From positions 682,001 to 746,000 of the forward strand of contig JBOEGY010000007.1 in assembly GCA_050633665.1 (NCBI GenBank): a DNA stretch of 64,000 nucleotides. Reading direction: 5' to 3'. Source of the DNA: JAUIAI01 sp050633665. Lineage in GTDB: Bacteria; Pseudomonadota; Gammaproteobacteria; Burkholderiales; Burkholderiaceae_E. The notes beneath the pieces were generated by a model, which searched no databases, was not told the origin of the DNA, and worked only from the letters and a program-made list of their open reading frames with translations. Positions 42,530-51,281 of the stretch are shown here, piece by piece. The translations under genes and the position numbers were made by a program. Each line of letters begins with the position of its first letter. Position 1 is the stretch's first letter.

Positions 42530-45500
42530 TCAGCGATTCAGTGACATCGCCAGAATCTGGGCGACATGAAGAGCGTTGCGGTCAGCTCCGTCTTTGATCT
42601 GGTGACGACAACTCGTTCCGTCTGCGGCAATCAACGCATCTGAACCCGCTTTCCTGACTGCAGGCAACAATGACAGCTCTGCCATTTTGAGAGACGCCTC
42701 ATAATGCTCGGCCTCATAGCCGAAGGCGCCGGCCATGCCACAACAAGCCGATTGAATCGTCGTGATCGACAGACCCGGAATCATCTTGAGGACGGCTTCA
42801 ATAGGCCTGACCACGTCATGAGCCTTCTGATGGCAATGGCCATGCAGAAACACCTCTTTATGGGTTAGCGGTTTAAGCGGCAGACTGAGTCCGTGATCAG
42901 CCTGCTCTCGCGCAAGATATTCCTCAAAGGTCATGGCCAGCGACGCCAGTTTGACGGCATCTTCACCCAGACCGAGAGCGAGGGCTTCGTCACGCAGCGT
43001 CAGCAGACAAGACGGCTCCAGCCCTACGACAGGGACCGAACGTTCTATTGCCGGCGCCAGGGCTTTGAGCGTGCGCCGCATTTCCTCACGGGCTTGTTCC
43101 ACCAGCCCGGCCGCCAGAAACGTCCGCCCGCAGCAAAGTGGGCGGGACTCATCAGGCAGACCGGCCAGCCCGGTTTTTTTGCCAGCGGCTTGAAGGACTT
43201 GCACGGCGGCCGTCAAGACCTGCGGCTCGAAGGCATTGTTGAAGGTATCAACCCACAAAATGACATCAGCATCCTGTATCGAGGCAAACCGGGTACGGGC
43301 ATCCGGCCAGAAAGGGGTTGAGCGCCAGCGCGGCAAAGTTCGGCGGGCCGAGATCCTGAGCACGACCTCACTCAGTGATGCCACACCAGGAATGGCATCT
43401 CGCAGATTGGCCAGCCACGCGAAACGAGCCAGGCGCGGCGCGTAATGAGGCAGGTAGGCAACCAGTTTCTCGCGCCAGCGCAAGCCGGCGGTCTGCGCGC
43501 GTTGTGCGGTCACTTCGATTTTCATACGAGCCATGTCAACGCCTGTCGGGCATTCGCGCTTACACCCCTTACACCCGACGCAGAGCGCCATTGCCTGAGC
43601 GACTTCCTCAGACTGAACACCACCGGGGAGTTGACCGCTAACCGCCAGACGCAAGGTGTTAGCCCGTCCGCGCGTCAAGTGTTGCTCGTCGCGGGTAATG
43701 CGATAACTTGGACACATCGTGCCGGCGTCGAACTTGCGGCAATGACCGTTGTTGTTACACATCTCCACGGCCTTGGAGAAACCACCGGCCGGATCGCCAC
43801 CGGTGCCGGGGGCCGTCTGAATCTCAGTTTGCGGGTTCGCCTGAACATTCCAGTCGCTCCAGTCCAGTGCCGTCTTAATCGGGACCGCCTGATAGCCCGG
43901 AGGAAAACGAAACAATGACTCGTCGTCCATTTTGGGGGGCCGGACTATTTTGCCCGGATTCAGCAGGCCTTTCGGATCAAACAGGTCTTTGACTTCCTCA
44001 AAGGCTCTCGTCAGCCGCTCACCAAATTGCCAGCTCACCCATTCGCTACGCACCAGACCATCGCCGTGCTCTCCTGAATAAGCGCCCTTGTAGCGACGAA
44101 CAAGCGCCGAGGCTTCCTCGGCAATCGAACGCATTCGCTGCGCGCCATCCCGGCGCATGTCGAGAATCGGCCGCACATGAAGCGTTCCGACAGAGGCATG
44201 GGCATACCAGGTACCACGCGTCCCATGCCGTGCAAAGACTTCAGTCAGCTGGTCAGTGTATTGAGCCAGATGCTCCAGCGGCACCGCGCAATCTTCGATG
44301 AAACTCACCGGTTTGCCATCGCCTTTCAACGACATCATGATGTTCAGTCCCGCTTTACGGACATCCCACAAAGCTTTCTGGCGACCAGCGTCCGGCATCG
44401 ACACCACCGAACCGGGATGGCCGTGGTCAGCCATCAACTGACCAAGCTGCTCAACATGAGCCGCCTGGGTGGCCGCATCATCGCCGGCAAACTCAACCAG
44501 TAGGATGGCTTCGGGGGTCGCCGCGCCCGGATCAACCAATGCCGTTTCCATCACCGCAGAGAAGGCCGGATTGGATCGCGCGAGGTCGATCATGGTTCGG
44601 TCAACCAGCTCGACAGCACACGGCTTGAGCGTCACGATGTGCTGCGCCGCGGCCATCGCATCCCGAAACCGGGCAAAGTTAACCACACCCAGCGCTTTAT
44701 GCCGGGGCAACGGAGAAAGCTTCAAATGCAAGCGCTTGAAGTACGCCAGTGTTCCTTCAGAACCGATCAGCAGATGGGCCAGATTGACCGACCCATCCCC
44801 GGTATAGGGACGCGGTGAGCGCGGGTTGAAAACATCAAGGTTGTAACCTGCAACCCGGCGCAACACCTGAGGCCATTGCCGGGTGATCTCGTCGCGCTCG
44901 CGCTCGCCAATCTCAAACAAAGCGGAAACCAGCTTGCTCGCCCGCCCGGTTTTTAGCTGAGCACTGCCATTATCGCCGAACGGTCCGAAAAATTGCTCGG
45001 TGCCATCAGCCAGCAACGCATCGATGCCGGCCACGTTATGAACCATATTGCCGTAGGCAATCGAGCGGGAGCCGCAAGAGTTATTGCCAGCCATGCCGCC
45101 CAGGGTTGCCTGAGCACTGGTCGAGACATCAACTGGAAACCACAAACCATGTGGTTTCAGTTCAGCATTAAGATGATCCAGCACTACGCCAGGCTGGACT
45201 TTGACCGTCTGTGCTTCGACATCAAGCTCGCTGATTTGCCGCAGATGGCGGCTGTTATCAATCACCAAGGCCTCGCCAACCGTCTGACCACACTGACTGG
45301 TGCCACCGCCACGCGCCAGAATAGGCACCTGAAATTCATTGGCTATTTCAAACGTGGCTTGCACGTCAGTCTCATCTCTGGGCACGACAACACCGATCGG
45401 GTTGACCTGATAGATAGAAGCGTCGGTGGCATAGCGCCCGCGCGAGGCGGCGTCAAACATGACGTCACCACGGAGCAAACGGCGCAATCGCTGCGCAAGC

Positions 45501-45556
45501 CGGCTGCGCTCCAGAGACGGAGCGCGCAACACGTTCGTGGAAGTGGGGGCGTTCAT
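42530..45556 (-). CDS. FAD/Fe-S 2-hydroxyacid dehydrogenase, YdiJ-like
   Basis: 1008-residue single chain combining an FAD-linked oxidase (about 50-560; PEDVQ-type FAD motif, ARGGGTSQCGQTVG at about 80-93, GTWYAHASVGTLHVRP at about 451-466) with a C-terminal iron-sulfur part: CNNNGHC (about 633-639), MCPSYR, CVGCKGCKRECPTG (about 690-703), then two CCG-type domains (PLCCGRTF, HCHQK, ACCGMAGAFG). This matches E. coli YdiJ, reported to act on D-2-hydroxyglutarate; glycolate or D-lactate oxidation is the alternative. It feeds electrons to quinone at the membrane. Divergence from the GntR gene is absent; it lies 4 bp after it, same strand. Confidence 0.9.
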   Translation of the reverse strand: MNAPTSTNVLRAPSLERSRLAQRLRRLLRGDVMFDAASRGRYATDASIYQVNPIGVVVPRDETDVQATFEIANEFQVPILARGGGTSQCGQTVGEALVIDNSRHLRQISELDVEAQTVKVQPGVVLDHLNAELKPHGLWFPVDVSTSAQATLGGMAGNNSCGSRSIAYGNMVHNVAGIDALLADGTEQFFGPFGDNGSAQLKTGRASKLVSALFEIGERERDEITRQWPQVLRRVAGYNLDVFNPRSPRPYTGDGSVNLAHLLIGSEGTLAYFKRLHLKLSPLPRHKALGVVNFARFRDAMAAAQHIVTLKPCAVELVDRTMIDLARSNPAFSAVMETALVDPGAATPEAILLVEFAGDDAATQAAHVEQLGQLMADHGHPGSVVSMPDAGRQKALWDVRKAGLNIMMSLKGDGKPVSFIEDCAVPLEHLAQYTDQLTEVFARHGTRGTWYAHASVGTLHVRPILDMRRDGAQRMRSIAEEASALVRRYKGAYSGEHGDGLVRSEWVSWQFGERLTRAFEEVKDLFDPKGLLNPGKIVRPPKMDDESLFRFPPGYQAVPIKTALDWSDWNVQANPQTEIQTAPGTGGDPAGGFSKAVEMCNNNGHCRKFDAGTMCPSYRITRDEQHLTRGRANTLRLAVSGQLPGGVQSEEVAQAMALCVGCKGCKRECPTGVDMARMKIEVTAQRAQTAGLRWREKLVAYLPHYAPRLARFAWLANLRDAIPGVASLSEVVLRISARRTLPRWRSTPFWPDARTRFASIQDADVILWVDTFNNAFEPQVLTAAVQVLQAAGKKTGLAGLPDESRPLCCGRTFLAAGLVEQAREEMRRTLKALAPAIERSVPVVGLEPSCLLTLRDEALALGLGEDAVKLASLAMTFEEYLAREQADHGLSLPLKPLTHKEVFLHGHCHQKAHDVVRPIEAVLKMIPGLSITTIQSACCGMAGAFGYEAEHYEASLKMAELSLLPAVRKAGSDALIAADGTSCRHQIKDGADRNALHVAQILAMSLNR

Positions 45557-45560
45557 AAAT

Positions 45561-46262
45561 TCAGTCGCTCAAGGATTGCTCGTGCATCGCAGCCAGTACG
45601 GTGTCGCGCTTGTTAATAAGATGGGATTCAAGCAGTTGCCGCAGCAGAACGCCGTCCCGGGCAGACAAAGCGTCAATGATTTTTCCATGCTCAACAACCG
45701 CAGCATCCCATTTACTACGATTGAAATTCGACTGGAAACGCAGATGTTGTATGCGGGTGTTGATTGCCTCATAGGTTTCAAATAGCGCCGGATTGTCAGC
45801 CGCAAGACTGATTGCCTGATGAATCCTCTGATTCAGCTCGTAATACGAGCGCAGATCCCGCCGCGCGTGGGCCGCCAGCATTTCAAAATGCAGCGCCCGA
45901 ATCTCATCGAGCTGCTGGTCCGTCACTCTTGTAGCAGCCAGTGAGCCGCACAAACCCTCCAGGCCGGTCATGACCTCGAACAAATGGCGAATATCCTGCT
46001 CGGACAATTCGACCACGCTGGCACCCCGGTTCGGGTGCAACTGAATCAGGCGCTGAGCAGCAAGAACCCGAAAAGCCTCCCGCAGTGGCGTGCGCGAAAC
46101 CGCCAGTGAGTTGCACAAGACCCGCTCATTAAGCCGGTCTCCCGGCTGTAGTTCGCCCGTCAGAATCATGGCTCTCAATCGGGCGGCGACATCAGCATGT
46201 AATAGCTTGCCAGCGGGCAATTCGGCGGTTTCCTGGCTTTCCAGCGTCGCAGACAGACTCAT
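45561..46262 (-). CDS. GntR-family (FCD) transcriptional regulator
   Basis: 233 residues. An N-terminal winged helix (about 20-88; MILTGELQPGDRLNERVL, AVSRTPLREAFRVLAAQRLI) and an FCD ligand domain (about 95-220; metal-binding Asp/His set around FEMLAAHARRDL, NQRIHQAI, HGKIIDAL). FCD regulators respond to organic acids such as pyruvate, lactate or glycolate. The start at 46262 is preferred; the longer frame would overlap the promoter. Two operator-like sites in the intergenic region face the divergent aminotransferase gene. It is followed by the dehydrogenase gene 4 bp downstream. Confidence 0.9.
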   Translation of the reverse strand: MSLSATLESQETAELPAGKLLHADVAARLRAMILTGELQPGDRLNERVLCNSLAVSRTPLREAFRVLAAQRLIQLHPNRGASVVELSEQDIRHLFEVMTGLEGLCGSLAATRVTDQQLDEIRALHFEMLAAHARRDLRSYYELNQRIHQAISLAADNPALFETYEAINTRIQHLRFQSNFNRSKWDAAVVEHGKIIDALSARDGVLLRQLLESHLINKRDTVLAAMHEQSLSD

Positions 46263-46272
46263 AGGCTTAATA

Positions 46273-46285
46273 ATGTATACAAAAT
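46273..46285 (-). promoter_or_regulatory. Candidate GntR operator 1
   Basis: ATGTATACAAAAT, with the palindromic GTATAC core at 46275-46280, 10 bp upstream of the GntR gene. It shares GTATACAAAA with the opposite-strand copy at 46343-46357. Confidence 0.5.
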
Positions 46286-46342
46286 TAGAATGCAGACTTA
46301 AGCCACGGACTGGCTTTAGCTTAATATAGCTGAGCACGAACA

Positions 46343-46357
46343 TTTTTTGTATACGAA
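46343..46357 (+). promoter_or_regulatory. Candidate GntR operator 2
   Basis: TTTTTTGTATACGAA, the inverted copy of operator 1, with the GTATAC core at 46349-46354. Core-to-core distance from operator 1 is 74 bp, near seven helical turns. It lies 19 bp before the aminotransferase start. Confidence 0.5.
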
Positions 46358-46376
46358 ACAGGCACGGAGCCCCCAA

Positions 46377-47573
46377 ATGAAGCTACCCAGCGGCATAAGC
46401 CTTAACGATCACCCGAGTGGGCGTCATTTCCTGCAGATTCCCGGCCCCAGTCCGGTGCCGGACCGCATCCTGCGCGCGATCGACAACGCCACCATCGATC
46501 ATCGTGGCCCGGCGTTTGCCCGGCTCGGTAAACAAGTGCTCGGCGGCATCAAAGCCGTGTTCAAGACGGAACAGCCCGTCATTATTTACCCCGGCTCTGG
46601 CACCGGCGCCTGGGAGGCTGCGCTGGTCAATACGCTAAACGCAGGCGACAACGTCTTGCTTTACGAAACCGGGCACTTCGCTTCGCTCTGGAACCGACTG
46701 GCTGGCCGGCTCGGCCTGCAAACCACTGTGCTTGATTCCGACTGGCGTCATGGCGTTGATGCGGCCCGGATTGAACAAGTCTTGCGTGATGACAAAACCC
46801 ATCAATTCAAGGCCGTGTGCGTGGTTCACAATGAAACCTCGACTGGTGTCACGTCTGACATTGCAGCAGTCCGCAAAGCCATTGATGCTGCCGACCACCC
46901 CGCCCTGCTGATGGTAGACACCATCTCCGGACTTGGTTCGGCAGACTACCGACACGATGAATGGGGCGTTGACGTCACGGTATCAGGCTCGCAGAAAGGC
47001 TTGATGTTGCCACCCGGCCTGTCATTTAACGCGGTCAGTGAAAAAGCGATTGCGGCGAGCAAGCAGGCGACGCTGCCACGTGCCTACTGGGAATGGAACG
47101 AGATTATTGCGGCCAATGCCAATGGTTACTGGCCCTCTACGCCGGCAACCAATCTGCTTTACGGCCTGGCCGAAGCCCTGGACATGATGGCTGAAGAAGG
47201 CTTGCCGCAAATCTTCGCCCGCCACCAACGCCATGCTCTGGCCACCCGCACGGCGGTACAAGCCTGGGGGCTGGATATTCTTTGTCTGGATGACGCCTGC
47301 CATAGCCCTGTTCTGACCGCTGTCCTGACACCGGACGGGCATAGCGCCGACGACCTGCGAGCCACAATACTGAATAAATTCAACATGTCGCTTGGGACGG
47401 GTCTGGGCCAACTGGCCGGCAAGGTTTTCCGGATCGGTCATCTCGGCGACTTCAACGACCTGACGCTACTGGGCACACTGGCTGGCGTCGAAATGGGACT
47501 GGCCAGAGCGGGTATACCGCACCAGCCTGGTGGCGTCCAGGCAGCGATGACCTTACTTGCTGAGACAGCCTGA
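46377..47573 (+). CDS. Serine-glyoxylate-type aminotransferase (class V PLP)
   Basis: 398 residues, fold type I PLP enzyme of the AGXT/SgaA family. N-terminal LQIPGPSPVPDRILRAI (about 18-34), GSGTGAWEAAL (about 74-84), DTISGLGSADYR (about 181-192, PLP Asp) and the Schiff-base lysine in SGSQKGLMLPPGL (about 202-214). It converts glyoxylate to glycine with serine, alanine or aspartate as donor; the aspartate-glyoxylate enzyme BhcA of the beta-hydroxyaspartate cycle is a relative and cannot be excluded. It overlaps the CoA-transferase gene by 1 bp. Probably controlled by the divergent GntR protein. Confidence 0.9.
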   Translation: MKLPSGISLNDHPSGRHFLQIPGPSPVPDRILRAIDNATIDHRGPAFARLGKQVLGGIKAVFKTEQPVIIYPGSGTGAWEAALVNTLNAGDNVLLYETGHFASLWNRLAGRLGLQTTVLDSDWRHGVDAARIEQVLRDDKTHQFKAVCVVHNETSTGVTSDIAAVRKAIDAADHPALLMVDTISGLGSADYRHDEWGVDVTVSGSQKGLMLPPGLSFNAVSEKAIAASKQATLPRAYWEWNEIIAANANGYWPSTPATNLLYGLAEALDMMAEEGLPQIFARHQRHALATRTAVQAWGLDILCLDDACHSPVLTAVLTPDGHSADDLRATILNKFNMSLGTGLGQLAGKVFRIGHLGDFNDLTLLGTLAGVEMGLARAGIPHQPGGVQAAMTLLAETA

Positions 47574-48772
47574 TGAACCAATCACCACTAGCAGGCTTGA
47601 AAGTTCTCGAGATGGCCCAGATTATGGCCGGTCCTGTTGCCGGACTGATGCTGGCCGATCTCGGGGCCGATGTCATCAAGGTCGAAAAGATGCCCGGCGG
47701 CGACGATACCCGCAGCTATGCCGAGCCGCGGGTCAATGGTGTCTCGGCGCCATTCCTGATGCTCAATCGTGGCAAGCGCGGGCTCGCCATTGATTTGAAG
47801 CACCCGCGCGGCCGCGAGGTCTTGCGCGAAATGGTTCGCCATAGCGACGCATTAGTCGAGAACTTTCGAAAAGGCACACTCGAGAAATTCGAGGTTGGCT
47901 ATGAGTCGTTAAAACAGATCAACCCCAGGCTGATTTACTGCGCCATCTCGGGCTACGGCAGAACCGGGCCCTTCGCCGACAAAGGCGGCTTTGACCTGAT
48001 CGCCCAGGGCTTTGGCGGACTGATGAGTATTACCGGTGAACCGGGCCGGCCACCGGTCAAACCCGGTACGCCGGTTGCAGATATAAACGCCGGACTGCTG
48101 GCGGTAAACGCGATTCTCGCCGCTCATATTCATTGCCTGAAAACCGGCGAAGGTCAGTTTGTTGAGACATCACTGCTCGAAGCCGCACTCCATCAGACCC
48201 ACTGGCACGCCGGCATTTATTTCGCCACCGGCCAGTCCCCGGAACCCACCGGGTCGGCGCATGTCCTGACGGCGCCATACCAGGCATTCAAAACCGCCGA
48301 TGGACACATCAATATCGGCGGCGCCAACCCGGCAAACTGGCGCCGGGTTTGTGAAGTGCTTGCACACCCTGAATGGACAAGCGATGAGCGCTTTGCCGAG
48401 AATGATGGTCGTATGAAAAACCTGCCGAGTCTGGTCGCCTTGATGGAAGCGGAACTAAGCCGCCATCCAACCGACTTCTGGCTTGAACAATTTGATGCTG
48501 TCGGTGTTCCAGCCGGGCCGGTACACTCAATCGGCCAGGCCGTCTCGCATCCGCAGACGCTGGCACGCCAAATGGTGGTTGAAACCAATCACCCCGATGC
48601 CGGCGTCGTTCGTGGAATCGGTAATCCCATTAAGATGTCTCATACTGGGGGCCACGCCGACAACCCAGCCCCAAGGTTCGGAGAGCACACAACAGAAGTT
48701 CTCAGAGAATTCGGATTCTCACCTGCCGACATCACGGGCCTCCTCGCAGAAAACGTCGTCCACCAAGGTTAA
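47573..48772 (+). CDS. Family III CoA-transferase (CaiB/Frc-like)
   Basis: 399 residues. The N-terminal GLKVLEMAQIMAGPVAGLMLADLG region (quoted in part, VLEMAQIMAGP), GADVIKVE (about 31-38), the catalytic aspartate Asp170 in GTPVADINAGLL and the C-terminal GEHTTEVLREFGFSPADI (about 369-386). Such enzymes exchange CoA between carboxylic acids such as formyl/oxalate, succinate/hydroxyacids or carnitine; the pair is not evident. Coupled to the aminotransferase upstream by a 1-bp overlap. It may activate an acid derived from C2 or C4 metabolism. Confidence 0.92.
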   Translation: MNQSPLAGLKVLEMAQIMAGPVAGLMLADLGADVIKVEKMPGGDDTRSYAEPRVNGVSAPFLMLNRGKRGLAIDLKHPRGREVLREMVRHSDALVENFRKGTLEKFEVGYESLKQINPRLIYCAISGYGRTGPFADKGGFDLIAQGFGGLMSITGEPGRPPVKPGTPVADINAGLLAVNAILAAHIHCLKTGEGQFVETSLLEAALHQTHWHAGIYFATGQSPEPTGSAHVLTAPYQAFKTADGHINIGGANPANWRRVCEVLAHPEWTSDERFAENDGRMKNLPSLVALMEAELSRHPTDFWLEQFDAVGVPAGPVHSIGQAVSHPQTLARQMVVETNHPDAGVVRGIGNPIKMSHTGGHADNPAPRFGEHTTEVLREFGFSPADITGLLAENVVHQG

Positions 48773-48797
48773 TCACCCGCCTGTTTCGGAGAAACAT

Positions 48798-49973
48798 TTG
48801 AGTTTGCCAATGCTAGCCAGTCGCACCGACAAGATCGCACCATTTCATGTGATGGAGTTGGTTAAATATGCCTCGCAACGCGAGGCAGATGGCCATTCGG
48901 TCATTCATCTGAGCATCGGCGAACCGGATTTCACCGCCCCCGAACCAGTTGTCGCAGCGCTCAACAAGGCTGGGCAATCCGGGCAGACCCGCTATACCCA
49001 TGCCGCCGGCATCATGCCGCTGCGCCAGGCAATTGCCACCGACTATCAAGAAAAATGGGGCGTCACCGTTGACCCCGACAACATCTTGATTACAGCGGGA
49101 GCCTCAGCTGCGCTCACGCTTGCCTGCGCAGCTCTCGTCAACCCTGGCGACGGTGTGCTGCTGGCAGACCCGGGCTACCCGTGCAACCGGCATTTCATCG
49201 CGGCGTTCGATGGCGAACCCCAACTGATTCCAACCGCACCAGCCTCCAATTTTCAGCTCAGCCGTGACCTGATCGATCAACACTGGCAGGACAATACCCG
49301 TGGCGTCCTTATTTCCTCGCCGGCCAACCCGACTGGCACCTCGATCAGCACCCGTGAAATGGGCAACATCCTCAGTGGGATCGAGGCGCGTGAGGCGTTT
49401 GCGATTGTTGACGAAATCTACCTGGGCCTGACTTACAACGATGATGTCAGCACCGCCCTCAGCCACGGCAATGACATTGTCATCACCAACAGTTTCAGCA
49501 AGTACTTTGGTATGACTGGCTGGCGACTTGGATGGCTGGTGGTGCCGCCGCAATGGCAGCCAGCGTTTGAAAAGCTCGCGCAAAACCTCCTGATTTGTGC
49601 CTCCGCGCTGTCGCAACAGGCTGCCCTGGCCTGTTTTGAGCCCGAAAGTCAGCGCGTGTTCGCGCAACGCCGGGAAGAATTCAAAAAACGCCGCGACTAC
49701 ATGGTGCCGGCTCTGCGTGACATTGGTCTGGAGATTCCGGCTGAGCCAGACGGTGCCTTCTATGTGTATGCCGACATCGGTCGCTTCAGCCAGGACAGTA
49801 CGGCGTTTGCCTATGACCTGTTGAACAAAACCGGAGTCGCGCTGGTGCCGGGCAAAGACTTCGGCGAATTGAATTCGAATCGCTTCATTAGAATCAGCTA
49901 TGCCAACTCAATGGACAATCTGCGTGAAGCAGTCGCGCGTCTTGGCAATTACCTGAATTCGCTGAACACCTGA
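48798..49973 (+). CDS. Aspartate-aminotransferase-like enzyme (class I/II PLP)
   Basis: About 391 residues, fold type I aminotransferase. Visible: IGEPDFTAPEPV (about 37-48), LLADPGYPCNRHF (about 119-131), SSPANPTGT (about 171-179), DEIYLGLTYNDD (about 202-213) and the PLP-lysine region SFSKYFGMTGWRLGWLV (about 230-246). TTG at 48798 has GGAG upstream at a good distance; ATG at 48810 is the alternative. It follows the CoA-transferase by 25 bp. Donor and acceptor cannot be read; aspartate, alanine or branched-chain amino acids are candidates. Confidence 0.88.
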   Translation: MSLPMLASRTDKIAPFHVMELVKYASQREADGHSVIHLSIGEPDFTAPEPVVAALNKAGQSGQTRYTHAAGIMPLRQAIATDYQEKWGVTVDPDNILITAGASAALTLACAALVNPGDGVLLADPGYPCNRHFIAAFDGEPQLIPTAPASNFQLSRDLIDQHWQDNTRGVLISSPANPTGTSISTREMGNILSGIEAREAFAIVDEIYLGLTYNDDVSTALSHGNDIVITNSFSKYFGMTGWRLGWLVVPPQWQPAFEKLAQNLLICASALSQQAALACFEPESQRVFAQRREEFKKRRDYMVPALRDIGLEIPAEPDGAFYVYADIGRFSQDSTAFAYDLLNKTGVALVPGKDFGELNSNRFIRISYANSMDNLREAVARLGNYLNSLNT

Positions 49974-49995
49974 GAACAAGCTAAACCCAGGCGGT

Positions 49996-51042
49996 TTATC
50001 GCGAAACCGTTTTGACTTGTGACGCGATACCGATCTGCGCAAGATTCACCCGCCGGATCGCGGCGGCCAGAGCCGGCTTGCGGGGAATTGTCTTGCCGTG
50101 TGCGGCAGCCCAGATCCGGTCACGCTGACGAATGACTTTGGCGCCATACCCTCCGTCGGAGCGCAGGTTGGCTGCGCCCACATAGTGCTTCAGGGCTTTT
50201 TCAACGGATCCGGTCCGGTCAATCATGCCGCGCAGAATCCGGGTGCCCACTTCAACACTGACACGCGGCTCAAACGCCGCTTTCACCCCGCCCAGATACT
50301 CGAATTTTTCAGTATGGGCCCGCACCAGCACCTGCATCAGGCCACGAGCGTCCTTGTGACTGCGAGCCCTGGGGTTAAGGCTGGATTCAATCGACATCAC
50401 GGCCGTAATCAGCCAGGGATCAACACCGTTGCGCTCACCGGACTCATGGGCATAACGAACAAAACGGCTGACATCAGCCTTATCGACCCGGTAGTAACGG
50501 GCCAGCCACTCAGAAACATTGCGTAGCTGGGCCCGATAATCAACAAACAGTGCCGGCGCGAGCTCTGCAGCCACTTCAATCGAGTCGATCGGCCGACCCG
50601 GCCCCTCGAAGGCCTTGATTGCGGTCAGGTCGTAGTTTCCCGGCAAACCGCGCCCGAGACGTTCATTCCCCATCACGCCGGCGAAATTCGCGTCCGACTG
50701 ACGGGCGACCTGCTTACCGGCCACCGACGGGTCAAGAAACGCGAGCGATGGTGCGGTGCTGGCATCATTGAGCCCGGTCAGGTCCGGGGTGTCACGGTGC
50801 TGGATCACGTTTGCGGCGGCCGCCGACCGGGTTCGAATCAGCGCGGCATCTACCGCGCTGGACAACGCGCTGGGCTGGGAATGCTCATCCAGGAGAGACA
50901 GGCGCTGAAATTTGATCGTACCGACCGCAAAGTTGTCCAGCGGCCGGGCAGCCGGCTCCTCGGACAAGCCCATCACCAGGCCACCGGCGGCAATGACAAC
51001 GCCCAACGGCAGGTGCGGCAGAAAACTGAATCTCTTCATCAT
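49996..51042 (-). CDS. Exported lytic transglycosylase (SLT domain)
   Basis: 348 residues. A signal or anchor at 1-24 (LGVVIAAGGLVMGL). A region of unknown function (about 30-200) precedes a lysozyme-like SLT domain (about 205-330): the catalytic Glu in TAVMSIESSLNP (about 222-233), GLMQV (about 244-248) and the C-terminal YVGAANLRSDGGYGAKVIR segment, resembling the SLT family. It should cleave peptidoglycan between MurNAc and GlcNAc with 1,6-anhydro products. It lies alone, divergent from ubiD. Confidence 0.85.
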   Translation of the reverse strand: MMKRFSFLPHLPLGVVIAAGGLVMGLSEEPAARPLDNFAVGTIKFQRLSLLDEHSQPSALSSAVDAALIRTRSAAAANVIQHRDTPDLTGLNDASTAPSLAFLDPSVAGKQVARQSDANFAGVMGNERLGRGLPGNYDLTAIKAFEGPGRPIDSIEVAAELAPALFVDYRAQLRNVSEWLARYYRVDKADVSRFVRYAHESGERNGVDPWLITAVMSIESSLNPRARSHKDARGLMQVLVRAHTEKFEYLGGVKAAFEPRVSVEVGTRILRGMIDRTGSVEKALKHYVGAANLRSDGGYGAKVIRQRDRIWAAAHGKTIPRKPALAAAIRRVNLAQIGIASQVKTVSR

Positions 51043-51281
51043 CGTACTAACACCAGCGTTTCTCCCTCAGCTCAGTCAGTCTGCTCTTGCCGTACGCTAA
51101 ATCTGGCTTACTTAAACGAAGCCTGGGTAAATCTAGTGTGTAGGCGGCAGATGATCGCGACGGACTATCGACCCGCCGCTTTGATTGATATTTTAGGTTT
51201 GCGGGCACTCACCGTCAAACTGAATAGTGCGACAATGGCCGGACCGGGCTGGAAAAGAGTAAAAAAAATGGAACTTTTACA

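Noticed and set aside
44993..45616. 207-codon plus-strand frame at the start of the YdiJ-like gene
   Set aside because: Antisense to the FAD-binding domain, no motif.
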